Assembly: GCA_026122225.1 (NCBI GenBank)
Contig: JANEZZ010003061.1
Span: 3,844,001 to 3,908,000, forward strand
Reading direction: 5' to 3'
Length of the DNA stretch: 64,000 nt
Source of the DNA: Heloderma charlesbogerti
Lineage: Eukaryota > Chordata > Lepidosauria > Squamata > Helodermatidae
The notes below the pieces were generated by a model. It ran no database searches. It was not told the origin of the DNA and saw only the letters and a list, made by a program, of their open reading frames with translations. A program made the translations under genes and the position numbers. Below are positions 1-11,599 of this stretch, in pieces; position 1 is the stretch's first letter, and every line of letters starts with the position of its first letter.

Positions 1-1559
1 TGAGGAGGGAGTGATGCCATCAGCCCTCAAGGAGGCAGTGATAAGACCGCTTTTAAAGAAGCCCTCCTTGGATCCTCAAGTTTTGAACAACTTTCGCCCA
101 GTCTCAAATCTGCCATTTTTGGGCAAGGTGATTGAGTGGGTGGTGGCGGTGCAGTTGAAGGCACACTTGGAAGAAACTGATTATCCAGACCCATTTCAGT
201 CGGGCTTCAGGCCTGGGCATGGGACAGAAACGGCCTTGGTCGCCTTGGTAGATGATATGAGGAGGGCTTTGGATAGGGGTGAATGCTCCTTCCTTGTTCT
301 CCTCGACCTCTCAGCGGCTTTCGATACCGTTGACCACGGTATCCTCCTGGACCGCCTGGAGGGGTTGGGCATTGGGGACACCGTATTGCGGTGGTTCCGG
401 TCCTTCCTCTCCAGCAGGTACCAGAGGGTAGCACTGGGAGAAGAGGTTTCAGACCCGTGGCCACTTACTTGTGGGGTGCCACAGGGTTCCATCCTTTCCC
501 CGATGCTATTTAACATCTATCTGAAGCCGCTGGGGGCTATCATCAGGAGGTTTGGGGTGCAGTGTCATCAATATGCGGATGACACGCAGCTCTACCTCTC
601 ATTCAAATCTTCACCAAGGTTGGACGTAGAATCCCTGTCCAAATGTCTGGAGATGGAGAGTGGCTGGATGGGGAGGAATAGGCTGAAGCTGAACCCTGAC
701 AAGACCAAGGTACTTTTGGTGGGAGACAAGAGGAGGCTGGGGGATGTTGACCTGGTGTTGAATGGGGTACGGCTACCCTTGAAAGACCAGGTCTGCAGCC
801 TGGGGGTCATTTTGGACTCCCAGCTGTCCATGGAGGCTCAGGTGTCAGCTGTGAGCCGGACAGCGCTGTATCAACTCCATCTGATACGGCGGCTGCGCCC
901 CTTCCTTCCCGACCATCTGCTCCCATCGGTAGTACATGCCCTGGTCTCCTCTCGTTTAGACTACTGTAATGCGCTCTACGTGGGGTTACCCTTGAAGACG
1001 GTTCAGTAACTGCAGCTGGCACAGAACGCGGCAGCTCGCCTGATTAAAGGCAGCCGCCGGCGAGATCACATCACTCCAGTGCTGAAGGAGTTGCACTGGT
1101 TACCAGTTGTTTTCCGGGCCAAATTCAAGGTGTTGGTTTTGACCTTTAAAACCCTATATGGTTCCGGCCCAGCCTATCTTCAGGAGCGCCTCCAGCAGCA
1201 CCAGACAGGCCGCTTAACAAGATCAGCCTCGGATGGCCTTCTCTCTGTCCCATCAGCCAGGACAGCTAGACTGGTGGGGACGAGGGAGAGGGCCTTTTCT
1301 GTGGTGGCCCCCACTCAGTGGAACTCCCTCCCTAGGGAACTCCGTCATGCCCCCTCTTTAATGAGCTTCCGTCATGCATTAAAAACGTTGTTGTTCAGGC
1401 AGGCATTTGGGGTGGGTTAGGGTATTTTAGAAAATGTTTTTATTGTAGAATTTTATTGTTTTAAACTGTTTTTATTGTATGTTGTACATCGCCCAGTGTG
1501 GCTGGGTGACCAGCCAGATGGGCGATTAATAAATTTAATAATAAATTAATAATAAATAA
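1..1559 (+). mobile_element. L2-clade LINE, 5'-truncated by window edge, one internal stop
   Basis: This is the reverse-transcriptase half and 3' end of an L2-type non-LTR retrotransposon. The frame open from the window start shows the usual RT order: a PVSNLPFL block, FQSGFRPGH, VLLDLSAAFDTVDH, GVPQGS and the catalytic YADD at 572-583. An in-frame TAA at 1007-1009 interrupts it. The same frame then continues to the normal C-terminus (LWxLP-type block, stop near 1420). A short 3' UTR ends in an A/T-rich TAATAAAT-type tail near 1559. The copy at 14932-16690 is very similar, so the family was active fairly recently. The 5' part lies outside the window. Confidence 0.9.
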
Positions 1560-3027
1560 GTTAACAGCATAATCCTATGCTTTAACTCTAGAGTAAAGGC
1601 CAGAGGGCTCCTAACATTACCCAATCAAAAGATATTGTCCAACTCTTCCATCTTTTCTTCCTTAATGGATTTTTGTGGAAACAAAAAAGATGGAAGAAGT
1701 GGTGGAAAAACACGGGAGTGTTACAAATGGAAGGTGATGTTGCCTGAAACCTCCCCCCTTGTCTGGATCCCCTCTATATGTCTATGAATGAGGCAGGGCG
1801 ATTGCATGCTAAAAGCCTCATCTGGAAATACCTTAATGCCCACTGTGTTCAGTGGAGTCCCAGGTGCATTGCAGCCTAAACTTGTGAAATCCTCTGCTAA
1901 AATTTGTATAGATATCCTTCCATCCTCAGGACAAAAGCCTGCAGGGGTTTTTCCATTATGCCTACTATATCTATGTTCTCCTTTGAAGCCAAGAGCCCCA
2001 ACTCTCCCATCTTGGCTCAAAGGCTTCTAACATTAGCTTCAAAACACCTAAACATGGTGACCCTCTCCAGATGTCTCTGCTATGGTCCTTAGGACTCTTT
2101 GACTGGCTATGATATTTCCCTATATGCCAAAGGGCAGCATCATGTGGCTTGAAGGCTGCATGCAGCCTTTTTGGCCTTTTTTGTGGCTCCCATTGTGACC
2201 CACCCCCCATCAAATTTGCCATTGCAGCAATGGTGGCAGCTGAAAGAACTGTGATTTTTCCTTAAAAGCATGGTGTGCAGGGAGCCCACACCTTGTTGGG
2301 AACCAGAATCACCCTCCTGGAAACCTGCCGGGAGCACAATTTTGCTTCAAAACAAGGAGCATGTACACTATATGCCTTGTTTTAAAGCAAAATCACCACC
2401 TTTTTTGTCACTGCTCCACCACTCAGTTTCAGCAGCAAAGTCAGGGGTGTGGTGATGGTGGGCAGGGGTGCTCCAGGTAGGTGGCAGTGCAGCTTACTCC
2501 TGCTGTATGCTCACAGGGCTCTTTGTATGTTAAATGTTGCTTTTCATGTTCTGTATGAAAGCACTCTTAAATTGCTCCAGTTGAAGGCACTTAAAAATAA
2601 TCCTTTTTATCAGAGTGTTGTAGAATGAAATCAGCTTCTCTTATTCTGTGAACATTACACATTACAAAGTAGGAACCCAGGATATGAAGTTATTTCAGAC
2701 CCATGATGGTGCAATCAGCAGATTGGGTAAAAAGAAATTAGTGAAATATTCCCTACCCAGAGTACATGCCATTTATCACTTTCAAACTGGTAAATGTTAA
2801 GAAATGGCTGAAGATTCTTCTGATAAGAAAACAAGTAAAACTGCAACTGTGTTTTCTTGTATTTAGTAGATGCCAAGAGATCTAAGACAAACGGTCACTT
2901 ACAGAGTAGAACAAGGATCCCTTTGCATACTTCATTTGTGCTGCTTCTTGTGGTTTTGAAAGGGAAGTTGCTCTCAGATCTATGTGCATAAGAGCTATGT
3001 AACATGTGGTTCAACATCAAGGACAAT
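1560..3027. other. Intergenic, no gene recognised
   Basis: Only short chance open frames on both strands. I see no splice-flanked exon, RNA gene or clear repeat boundary. The stretch at 2110-2330, with several GCATGCAGCC-like words, resembles a degraded interspersed repeat but cannot be assigned. Confidence 0.5.
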
Positions 3028-3221
3028 AGGAAGCTATCTTATATTGAGTCAGACCATTGGTCCGTCTAGCTAGCCCAGTATTGTGTACGCTGACTGGCAG
3101 CAGCTCTCTAGGTTTTTATACAGGAGTCTTTCTTACCCCTACAATGGCGGGAGATGCCAGGGTTGAACCTGAGACCCTTTGCATGAAAAACGTGTGCTCT
3201 ACCACTAAGCTACTGCTCTTC
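3028..3221 (-). mobile_element. tRNA-derived SINE (type 1)
   Basis: Read on the minus strand, the head carries an A box (TAGCTTAGTGGTAGAGC) and a B box (GGTTCAACCCTGG) with tRNA spacing. A body and tail end in the motif that reads ACTCAATATAAGATAGCTTCC on the minus strand. A second, more decayed copy in the opposite orientation lies at 26428-26612. The head is tRNA-like but diverged, and the body identifies it as a SINE rather than a tRNA gene. Confidence 0.75.
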
Positions 3222-4187
3222 ATACAGGTCAGATGCAGACATGCACGTCAGTTATAAGAGAGACAAGAATTCCACACATCATTCTGTAGACATGTGTACC
3301 AATGAAGTTGTTCTCTATATATCCCATTGTCCTATTATTTGCATGGGCAAATATAAAGAGCAGAACAGGATTCTTCAGTATAGGAGTGTTCTTTGCTACA
3401 CAGTGCCTACAGTATGCGATATCTTGCTTCTTCCCAGATCCATTTCCCTCTAGATAGCTCTGAATGGCCCTAATTTATCGAGCTTTCCTTCATGAGGCTG
3501 TTAATTGCTGTATCTACTTTTGGTTTTGTCACAGAATTGAGATCCGAGCACAACACAAAGAGCTTTTCTTTTCCTGCTTTTCCCCTACGCAACCTCTAGA
3601 TGGCACTATGCTATAGTGAAATAGCACAAATATACATGTTGTTCTTTTGCTTTCAAAAATAATACCCCCATTTCCCTTACTCTAAAAAAATCTAAGAAAG
3701 TGCTCTTAAAAAACAGAAGCAGAACTGGAGGATCACGATGCCATCTAAAGAACCAGTAAACAACCGTGAGTAAGGAATCAAAAGCACACAATAAATGTCT
3801 TGCGTAGAAAAGCTCATAGTAAGGGATGCATTTCCAGCTTATTCTTACAACTGTGTCAAGGGGCAGCATCCAACTGTGTCATTCCATGAGTGCAAATGAT
3901 GTTGTGCTATCAAAACTACGTTCCTAACTATGCACAAGAGGAGAATCCAACTAAAATTATGTTTGTGCAAGCACAGTTGAACAACCGGTTGTGCAAGTGT
4001 AATGCACAACTGCTTCTGCAACAAAAAGATCTGGCGGAGCTGTGCTAGTGCTATTTGAGCTTCCAGAATGACACCATTGCATACTGCCCAATGAATGGTG
4101 TTGATCACAGGAAGAAGCCAACCCTGCTTTGACTCTTCCCACCATACCTGTGTGTGATAAGTCAGCCATGCTCTCCTTTCACTATGT
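3222..4187. other. Intergenic, no gene recognised
   Basis: AT-rich sequence with short chance frames only. The longest minus-strand frame (3845-4342) runs into the DNA repeat that begins near 4188 and has no recognisable domain. Confidence 0.5.
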
Positions 4188-4959
4188 GCAGGGCCGGCCT
4201 TAGGGGTGGGTGAGCTGGGTGGTTGCCCAGGGCGCCAAACTGAGGGGGGTGCCAAACTGAGCTGAGGGGGGCGCCAAACTGAGCTCAGTGGCTCACACAC
4301 GCACACATACTGTCTGCAGTGGACTATGATGGCAAAAAGCAAGAACCTGTAACCTTTTTTTTCAAGGTTCTACAGGTTGTTAGGGTAGTAACTACAAAAA
4401 TGAGCTTCCAGATTTAAAGTATATTTCTTTTTCAATTTCTGCTTTGATGTCATTTGCTATACAGAAGCCATACTACTTGGTAACACTGAAAAGCTGCAGG
4501 GCTGCCCGGGGGGCGGGGGACAACTGGGGCAATTTGCCCCAGGCCCCCTTGAAGCAAGGCCCCCCTGCCTCAGCTCCTGTGTGTGGCATTGGCCCCTGCC
4601 CTGACCCTGCCACATTGCTCACCAGAATTCTTGGTATTTTACTCAAAGTTTTCATATAAGGAGGAAATGGTATATTACAGTGTAAGATGACTCTGAATCT
4701 CAACATGTAATTATGACATAATAGAACCTCTCCCCGGTTACGATGAAGTAAATATTTTACATAGTGTATGAAACAGAATCGATGCTAATTTCAGGCTTAA
4801 GCTGGCTGTAAAAGCTGTTGGGAGGCTGGAAGGGAAGAGCCTGCATATTAGGTATTCCCACAGCCCAACTGTAAGGGAAACCCATCATGGTAAGGTAAAA
4901 TCTTTATGTCTGGGCAGCAGTAGAGATATGATTGGTCAGGCAGGGTTATCATACAAAGT

Positions 4960-5003
4960 ATCATAGAATCATAGGGTTGGAAGGGGCCTACAAGACCATC
5001 GAG
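4960..5003 (-). mobile_element. CR1 LINE 3' tail fragment
   Basis: Minus-strand reading gives the CR1 3' terminus: a CGATGGTCTTGTAGGCC word followed by CCTATGATTCTATGAT. It interrupts the surrounding DNA repeat, since the matching point of copy B (near 8822) lacks it. Confidence 0.8.
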
Positions 5004-5109
5004 GAGAGAAGGAACAGGGAAGGCTTTCAGGAGATATTCTGTGGCAGAGTAGGCGGCCTGTTCTCGTCATAGGAAGAATTTCAGGCATGCCGGGGAAAAG
5101 GTTCAAAGG

Positions 5110-5144
5110 GTGAGTGAGTGAGTGAGTGAGTGAGTGAGTGAGTG
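5110..5144. repeat. (GAGT)n microsatellite
   Basis: About eight to nine tandem GAGT units. The corresponding place in the sister repeat (near 8705) has only two CACT units, so the expansion arose after the two copies separated. Confidence 0.9.
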
Positions 5145-5212
5145 GACACCACCTAAGATTTCCAGGCAAGGTGGCACTGGAGAGTAATTTTCTGTGGCAG
5201 TTACCAGAGGGA

Positions 5213-7539
5213 AAGGCGTAGGAGTGGTATGAGGCCAGGCGTTAAGGGAGGAAGCCTTCCTGAATGAGTAGTGGAGGAGGCCAGCAGCAGGCCACACAAC
5301 CAGAAGACCTGTGAGACAGCCCTTTTTCAGGAAGCAGAAAAAAGTGCTGCCAGAAGGTGTTTGGAATTTGGAGGAGGTACTCAGGAGAACCACAACCCGT
5401 TCCCTATCCCCTTATCCCCATGTAAGAAAAAATGAAGCACAACTCTCCTTCTGCTTGATCCCAGGGCAAGAAGGAGGTGCAAGCGAGAATTCTCAGATGC
5501 AATCCATGCATGCAATATTTCTCGCATGTGGTAGCCAGCTTTGTACACGCACCAACAGGGCCCCCAACAACACACCGGCACCAGTCCCAATAAACCCTGG
5601 CTCTGCAAACCTGATTGGGGGGGGTGGGGACCAAAGGCACTCGTTGCCCAGCACACTATTTATTCTAGGGACAGTCCTGACTATGTGCTATGAGCGGCTT
5701 TTGCAACTCAACTGCTAGAACACATTTTGAGTGGTGTTCAGTGATGTTCCCAATGAACATCAGACCCAATAAGTGTTCAGCGACTGATATGCCTGATTGG
5801 CTCATTGTCAACTGGGAATCAAAATAAATAATGCTTTTTCATGAAGCTTTGGTTATGAGAATAGGCCCTCCCTTAGCATGAACTCTTGAATAAGACTTGG
5901 GAGTGTGTTTTCTTTATTTGTACCACCCAACATCCCGCTCTACTCATCTTTCCTCTTGTCTTCTCTTACTCTCCCTTCTGGTACACTTCTGACACTTTCC
6001 TTCCCCATCAGTGGTGCAGCTAGAGCCCAAAGTCCAAGGCCCTGCAGCCAAGGGACCCCCTCCCCTCCCCAAATGTTCATTCAGAGAGCCACAGGTGATG
6101 AGGGTACCAGGGTGACAGGCACAAACTCCCTTTTGCTCAGAGTATTAGTTTTTTAAATCAGGGCTGGCATACAGTTTTGTTGTTTTTGTTCTAACACACT
6201 GGGAATGTAGAAGCAGTTTTAAAGCATGGATTGGCAGTTGGATGGACAAGGGGAGAAGAGAAATGTGAAATAATACACATGGCCATCTAAAGCTCCTTCC
6301 CATAAAACCATTAAGTCCAGGGTCTAAAATGGCCTGACCACACCACTGTTCCCCACTTACTCCTATGGATGTCTTGAAGACTTTGCTCCCAGAAACTGCT
6401 CAACCATTCTCATGACTCTCTAAGGTAGGGGTGCACAACCTTGCAGCCCCAAAGGATGCATGTGATGCTGGCTGGGGTGTGTGTGTGTGTGTGTGTGTGT
6501 GTGCGCACACCCCAAAACTTGCACAGACACCTTCATACAGACATGCGCACAAACACACACATCCCAGTTATTTGATACACTTCGCTCTTTCTTTCCTGCC
6601 AGCAGCGGTGGAGAAAGAGTGATCTGCATGAGGATCTCTGGGGGAGGGAGTGGAGATACAGGGGTCAGGGTATCTGTGGGGGCTGCATAAAGGCCCCCAA
6701 CAGATTTGCCATGAGACAATATGGCCTTTGGCCAGTGGTGTCTGGTGGCTTCAATGTCAGTGGGGTAGTGAATCTCTTTAGAATCAGAACTCTAAAGGAG
6801 ACATCCAAGGTGCTGAGCCCAATCCCCAAAATAGGTTCAGCAATTTCAATAGCTCCTTTAAAGTTCTGACTGAAACCCACAGCAGATTCACCACCCCACT
6901 GACATTGGAGCTACCAGCCTCCACTGCCCTTGGCAGAACAAAGTTTGCTTACCCCTGCTATGCATCATCGCTGTGACTCTCTGACAACAGATAATAGACA
7001 CTACCTAGCTGAGTGAGTGGCAACCATTTTCTTGCACCATGTCTGGTTCAGCCAGAGGACCTAGGGCTGCTTCCCAGGAATAACATCAAGCCAAGGGGAA
7101 GATCAACTTGGCCCATCCATTGGCCTGAGAAGGAGAGGTTGCAGGGGCCTGCCAGAAAAAAAATTTTTTGGCTCCAGCTGACAGTTGCCTTGGGACTACA
7201 GAAGTAAGGGAAAAGAATGCTGTGGACCCAGCCGTCAGCCAAGTAGCCACCAATTGCTATTGAAACAAAACCACCAGCAAGGGAGGTTCAGCCCAGCCCA
7301 AAGTGCACTCAGATGCTCGCATATAGCTTAGCACCTTATTCCACCCTTGAAAAAACCCAGTCTCCCTGCTCTTCCTTTCTCCTCCCCTCCTCTCCGGCAT
7401 CTTGTCTGTTTACTTTGCAAGCCTGATGGTAGGGTCTGTCTCTCTCTTTTTGATTGATGCAAACCACTTTGGGAGACTATAATTGTCTGAAAGGTGGGGT
7501 GAGTGGGATGCAGGAAATAAATAAATAAATTTCAGTCTG
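5213..7539. other. Intergenic with simple repeats, no gene recognised
   Basis: No exon or RNA gene seen. A possible hAT-like element spans about 6425-6957: AGGGGTGCACAACC at the left faces GTTTGCTTACCCCT at the right, but I could not confirm an 8-bp duplication. A weak LINE or SINE tail with repeated AAATA units lies at 7455-7535. Confidence 0.4.
6478..6506. repeat. (TG)n microsatellite
   Basis: About 13 tandem TG dinucleotides followed by a short GCGCACAC stretch. Confidence 0.9.
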
Positions 7540-7796
7540 TTCTTATTTATTTATTTATTGCATTTATATCCCGCCTTTTTTCCTCTTGCAAGGAACCCAA
7601 GGCAGCTTACATTATCCTCCGCCTCTCCATTTTATCCTCACAACAACAACCCTGTGAGGTAAGTTGGGCTGAGAGCATGTGACTGGCCCAAAGTCACCCA
7701 GTGAGCTTCCATGGCCGAGTGGGGACTAGAACCCAGATCTCCCAGCTTGCAGTCCAACACTCTTGCCACTACACCACACTGGCTCTCTATCTTAGA
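7540..7796 (-). mobile_element. tRNA-derived SINE (type 2) with L2-like tail
   Basis: On the minus strand the head reads CCAGTGTGGTGTAGTGG (A-box region) and GGGTTCTAGTCCCC (B box). A conserved body around CAGGGTTGTTGTGAGG follows, then a tail ending in GGGATATAAATGC and AAATA repeats. A second minus-strand copy is at 35846-36018 and tail fragments occur elsewhere. It is transcribed by Pol III when active; this copy is mutated. Confidence 0.8.
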
Positions 7797-7867
7797 TAAT
7801 ATTATTAATATTAATATTAATATTAATAATGATATTAATATTAATATCAATATTAATTTAATATTGG
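7797..7867. repeat. (TTAATA)n A/T microsatellite
   Basis: Degenerate tandem ATTAAT/TTAATA units directly next to the SINE head. Confidence 0.85.
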
Positions 7868-7936
7868 GATATGGGGAATCACTGCACATTATTGCCCACC
7901 CCCAAAAGCTGCCTATCTGGAAGCGCTAACAAACAG

Positions 7937-8092
7937 CTCACACTTTATGCAGCAAAAACATACAGTGTGAACAAGTGTCCTTAAACACCCATGTCCATGT
8001 GCTTGGGCTCCCCAATGCATGTGCATGGGCGTTTAAAGATGCATGATGCAGTGCTGTTCACACTTTGCATTTTTGCTGCATTAAACACTAGT
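7937..8092. mobile_element. Palindromic MITE
   Basis: Imperfect inverted repeat. The left arm runs from TTATGCAGCAAAAAC through GTGTGAAC and CACCCATG. The right arm carries the complements, ending in GCATTTTTGCTGCATTAA. It looks like a fold-back non-autonomous DNA transposon; its superfamily is not determined. Confidence 0.6.
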
Positions 8093-8153
8093 GAAACCCT
8101 GGTGTACCTGTAACAAATATGATTGCCATGAGAAATGTGGAACACCCTTTACC

Positions 8154-8262
8154 TTAAGAACATAAGAGCCATGCTGGATCAGACCAAGGGTCCATTTAGT
8201 CCAGCATTCTGTTTACACAGTGGCCAACCAGCTGCCTATGGGAAAGCCACAAGTAGGAGATG
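8154..8262 (-). mobile_element. CR1-like LINE 3' UTR (family 2)
   Basis: Minus-strand 3' end of the LINE family whose coding end is seen at 11600-12115: the GAACAGAATGCTGGAC, GGACCCTTGGTCTGATCC and CAGCATGGCTCTTATG words occur in that order. Further copies lie at 24415-24735, 27100-27184, 55947-56070 and 63155-63345. Confidence 0.75.
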
Positions 8263-8639
8263 GGACTTCTGGGACTCTCAGTGTGTTTCCAGAATTGGAC
8301 TGGATTGTTTTCTTCAGTGTGTGTTATCAGATCAATGCTATGCATGTTTTCTCGGATGTCCCACTGTGGTCAGTGGGACTTACTCTCCAGGACCGGCATA
8401 GAGGATTTCACCCTAAGGAACAGGTGGAGTTCTGCTAGTCTCCCTGAATGAGTGTGAGCACTGAAGAAAGAGGTAGCAAGTTATTCCTGATTAATTAATG
8501 CGGAGGTGTGATCTTGTCAGTGCACTGTTAGGGGGGATAACTCATCCATCTATTCAGTGTAGGTACTTCAGAGCCTTGGAAAGGGGCAGGACAGAAATCT
8601 AACAAACTACGAGGATGTGAGAAAGAATGAAATTAGCTA

Positions 8640-9818
8640 CCGTGTGGTAACAGGCACAGAAAATTACTCTCCAGTGCCACCTTGCCTGGAAATCTCAGGT
8701 GCCGTCCACTCACTCCTTGAACTCTTTCCCTGTGGGACCCAGAGTTCTTCCTGTGAGCAGAACAGGCTGCCTGCTCTGCCACAGAACCCCTCCTGAAAGC
8801 CTTCCCTGTTCCTTCTCTCCTTACAACCAACTCTGCAACCGGGGCTACTTGGTCTGCCTAACCAATCTGCTCTCTATTGCTGCCTGGGCAAAAAGAAAGA
8901 TTTCACTTTGCTGTGATGGGTTTAGACTCCCTTCCAGTCGGGCTGCGGGCCTAGCTAATAAGCAGGCTCCTCCCTTCCAGCCTCCCAAGGATTCAGTTCA
9001 CAGCCAGCTTAAGCCTCAAATTAGCATCTATTCTGTTTCATGCACAAGTATGTAAAGTATTTACTTCATCATGGCCAAGGAGAAGTCCCATGATGTCACA
9101 ATTCTGTGTTGACATTCAGAGTCATCTTACACTATAATATACCATTTCCTCTTTATATGAAAGCTTTAAATAAAATACCAAGAATTCTGGTGAGGAATGT
9201 GGTAAGGTCAGGGCAGGGACAGCTTGCTTCGCGGGGACCAGGGACAAATTGCCCCTGTTCCTCCACCACCACCACCACCACCACCCCGCCACCCCCTGCA
9301 AATCTGGGCAGCCCTGCAGCTTTGCAGCGTTCCCAAGTTGTACAGCTTGTGCAGGATTGCGACACATAGCAGTGTGACAGAACATCCATTATTTTTTACC
9401 GTTAAAAATAATACAAGTTATAAATAAAAATGATATCCAGCTGTCCTCTTACAGCGTATGGCTTTATTTTAGTACTATTTATATAGTGCTTGCAGTGTTT
9501 ACAGTATTTGAAGTGCTAATTGCTCAATAACATTGCCTCAAAGTAAAGCTGTGTTCCACTGATTTTTACCTAGTGCAAAGTCATCAAAGTGGAAATGGAA
9601 AAAGAAGCATGCTTTAAAGCTAACTGAAGAAAGGTCATTTTTGTAGTTAGTGCCCAACCTGTAGAAACGTTAAAAAAAAGGGGGGGGGATACAGACCCTT
9701 GCTTTTTGCCACCCTAACACACTGCAGACAGTACATTAAAAAAAACACAGTCACTGAGCCCAGCTTGCCCGCCCGGGTGACTGCCCAGCTCGCCCACCCC
9801 TAAGGCGGGCCCTAGGAC
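8640..9818 (+). mobile_element. DNA-transposon-like repeat, copy B
   Basis: Inverted counterpart of 4188-5212. It starts near the GGTAACAGGCACAGAAAATT word and ends in CCCCTAAGGCGGGCCCTAG, the complement of the hAT-like end of copy A. A (CCA)n run at 9264-9287 is an expansion private to this copy. Open frames across it are low-complexity and not coding. Confidence 0.6.
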
Positions 9819-9844
9819 ATAACACCATTAAATCCAGCGGCTAA

Positions 9845-9954
9845 GGACACGATCCTATGCAAGTCCAGACAGAAAGAAGTCCTACAACGCCCAGCATTCC
9901 TGCTTGGAGGTGTAGGACTTTTTGTTCTGTCTAAAGACGCGCAGGATTGTGTCC
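9845..9954. mobile_element. PIF/Harbinger-like palindromic MITE
   Basis: Terminal inverted repeats GGACACGATCCTATGC and GCAGGATTGTGTCC are flanked by TAA on both sides (9842-9844 and 9955-9957). The inside is an imperfect hairpin (AGTCCTACAACGCCCAGCATTCC against GGTGTAGGACTT). A TWA duplication is typical of PIF/Harbinger elements. Confidence 0.7.
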
Positions 9955-10312
9955 TAAAACTACCTAACTGCTCCAATGACTGAAATAAGCACTCAAAATC
10001 CACCCTTTTAATTTATCCTTTTTCTTCCCGTTACTTTGGGGTGGGCGATCGTGGAGGAAGGATAAATTAAGCAGCCGTTTTGTACAAGTTCTCTCGTTTA
10101 GCTCTCTCTCCCAAGTTACTGACCCTATTTGTTACTTTCAAGAGCCTTCCTTTAGGTATTGCTCTAGTCTTCTCTCCCACCCATCAGGAAGGGGATTTCT
10201 TTCCAGTCCCTTAACTGTGACACCCATTGCGGCGATACGCTCTGCGAAGTTGCATTAGATTACGGGGTTGAAACCATTAGTACTTTCCTGGCACACAGCG
10301 GTAACCAGCGGA

Positions 10313-10318
10313 GTCTCT

Positions 10319-10369
<51 letters not shown>

Positions 10370-10386
10370 GAGCCCACCCAGGGACG
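10313..10386 (+). tRNA. tRNA-Asn (anticodon GTT)
   Basis: A 74-nt gene with every cloverleaf part visible. The acceptor arm GTCTCTG pairs with CAGGGAC, followed by the discriminator G. The D arm is in GCGCAATCGGTTAGCGC, the anticodon arm in TTCGGCTGTTAACCGAA with GTT, and the T arm in GGTGGTTCGAGCCCACC. Internal A and B boxes are intact. A six-T Pol III terminator follows 7 nt later. No CCA is encoded, as expected in eukaryotes. It lies about 9.3 kb downstream of the USPL1 stop. Confidence 0.97.
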
Positions 10387-10393
10387 GGCTGGC

Positions 10394-10399
10394 TTTTTT
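10394..10399 (+). terminator. Pol III terminator of tRNA-Asn
   Basis: Run of six T residues just downstream of the mature tRNA end. Confidence 0.85.
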
Positions 10400-10921
10400 G
10401 TCGTCTTCCTCCCTTGCGATAAAAAAGTTTGTCGGGTAGTCTGAACAGATATACCTTACTCTGCGATTCAATTCTACGCAGCGCCTCGTGTGGGAGAAAG
10501 AAAGGGCCTACCTTTTTATTAAGGGAATTAATGAAATCTGGAATTTTGTCAGGACTTGGCCGACGTTAAGCCAGGAGTGTGCAGAGTTATGACCGTTCCA
10601 TGTTTTGCTCTATATGACTTTTGCAATGTACGGAAGTGTGCCCAGAATGGGAATACTAGCAATTTTGCACATCGCAAATGAGAAATCAGTACTATGCATC
10701 AACAAATTTACAGATGAATAAACAGATTCGCAAAATTAGTATTATGCAAAAATGGACAGCGTTATCCTCTTATAATGGAATGCATTGTTTTTTCCCCAGC
10801 ATGTAGCTACAAGCTTCAAAGTGCGTGCTTAATTTAACAGGTTTTGATCTCCTGTTTTAGAACGTAGATATGTCTCTAATCTACTATAAGAACCATGTGG
10901 GGAGCTTTTGTTCGCAGATGG

Positions 10922-10994
10922 GTTTCCGTAGTGTAGTGGTTATCACGTTCGCCTAACACGCGAAAGGTCCCCGGTTCGAAACCGGGCGGAAACA
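10922..10994 (+). tRNA. tRNA-Val (anticodon AAC)
   Basis: A 73-nt gene. The acceptor stem GTTTCCG pairs with CGGAAAC, discriminator A. The D arm is in GTAGTGTAGTGGTTATCAC, the anticodon arm in TTCGCCTAACACGCGAA with anticodon AAC (read as IAC after inosine modification), and the T arm in CCCCGGTTCGAAACCGGG. A and B boxes match consensus. A six-T terminator follows after one base. Same strand as the tRNA-Asn gene 0.5 kb away; each has its own internal promoter. Confidence 0.97.
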
Positions 10995-10995
10995 G

Positions 10996-11001
10996 TTTTT
11001 T
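10996..11001 (+). terminator. Pol III terminator of tRNA-Val
   Basis: Six consecutive T residues starting two bases after the tRNA 3' end. Confidence 0.85.
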
Positions 11002-11599
11002 AAAAAACAAGGCAGTTCGGAAATGTCCACATCGCAAAACCAGCTAGGGTCAATGTCCTTTTATAGCAAATAGCTTCCCTTCCCATCTACTTATGATCAT
11101 GCCCTGTATCTGTAAATCTGTCTTATTTTCATATCCCTTGCACAGAACAGGAGGGTTATGAGAACTGTATTTGCTTCTGAAGTTTTAATTGCACAAAGTG
11201 CCAACAGCATTCACACTCTGAATACGCGTAACAAGCTCATAATATTTTAGGCGTAACTGCTCTGAAAATCTGTACATTTTGCAACCTCAGATTAGCAGAG
11301 GGCCAAGATGGGACTTTTTCTTTTGCTTGGGAAAGCAACCCCTAAAATGTAAGGAAGTAAAGTGTTTTCAGAGTGATCACATAAGCTGAAAGTCACACAC
11401 TAGGGAAACCCTGAAAAAACATCCTTACAATTATGTAGCATCAGCTACTGAAAAGTTATGGTGATCGTCTTTGTACTGATTTGCGATCATTCATTTCCCA
11501 ATTATTTTTATACACCTTAACAATGGGAGTTAGTTGAGCTGAGCTCTGGAAACATGATCGCCACTTTTGCTAAACCCTTTTTGAATTTTATAGTGATAG
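11002..11599. other. Intergenic, no gene recognised
   Basis: AT-rich sequence between the tRNA-Val gene and a LINE fragment. No open frame with a domain, no repeat boundary recognised. Confidence 0.5.

Larger units (their letters stand above)
4188..5212 (-). mobile_element. DNA-transposon-like repeat, copy A (hAT-like end)
   Basis: The left end reads CAGGGCCGGCCTTAGG, a form typical of non-autonomous hAT elements. An inner CAGGGCTGCCCGG motif near 4497 suggests a second element nested inside. The whole unit is repeated in the opposite orientation at 8640-9818. Shared words include the segment around 4620-4690, the piece with TTTACTTCATC near 4745, and the right part up to the ACAGAAAATTACTCTCC word. 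Copy A differs by a CR1 tail inserted at 4960-5003 and an expanded GAGT microsatellite. The outer boundary at 5212 is where similarity fades; no target duplication was confirmed. Confidence 0.6.

Noticed and set aside
3028..3221. Possible tRNA gene on the minus strand
   Set aside because: A and B boxes are present, but the stems do not pair well and a SINE body follows.
5311..5718. 135-codon frame on the plus strand
   Set aside because: No domain, no splice sites in phase, overlaps equally long frames on the other strand.
9224..9427. Proline-rich frame
   Set aside because: Created by the (CCA)n run in DNA repeat copy B.
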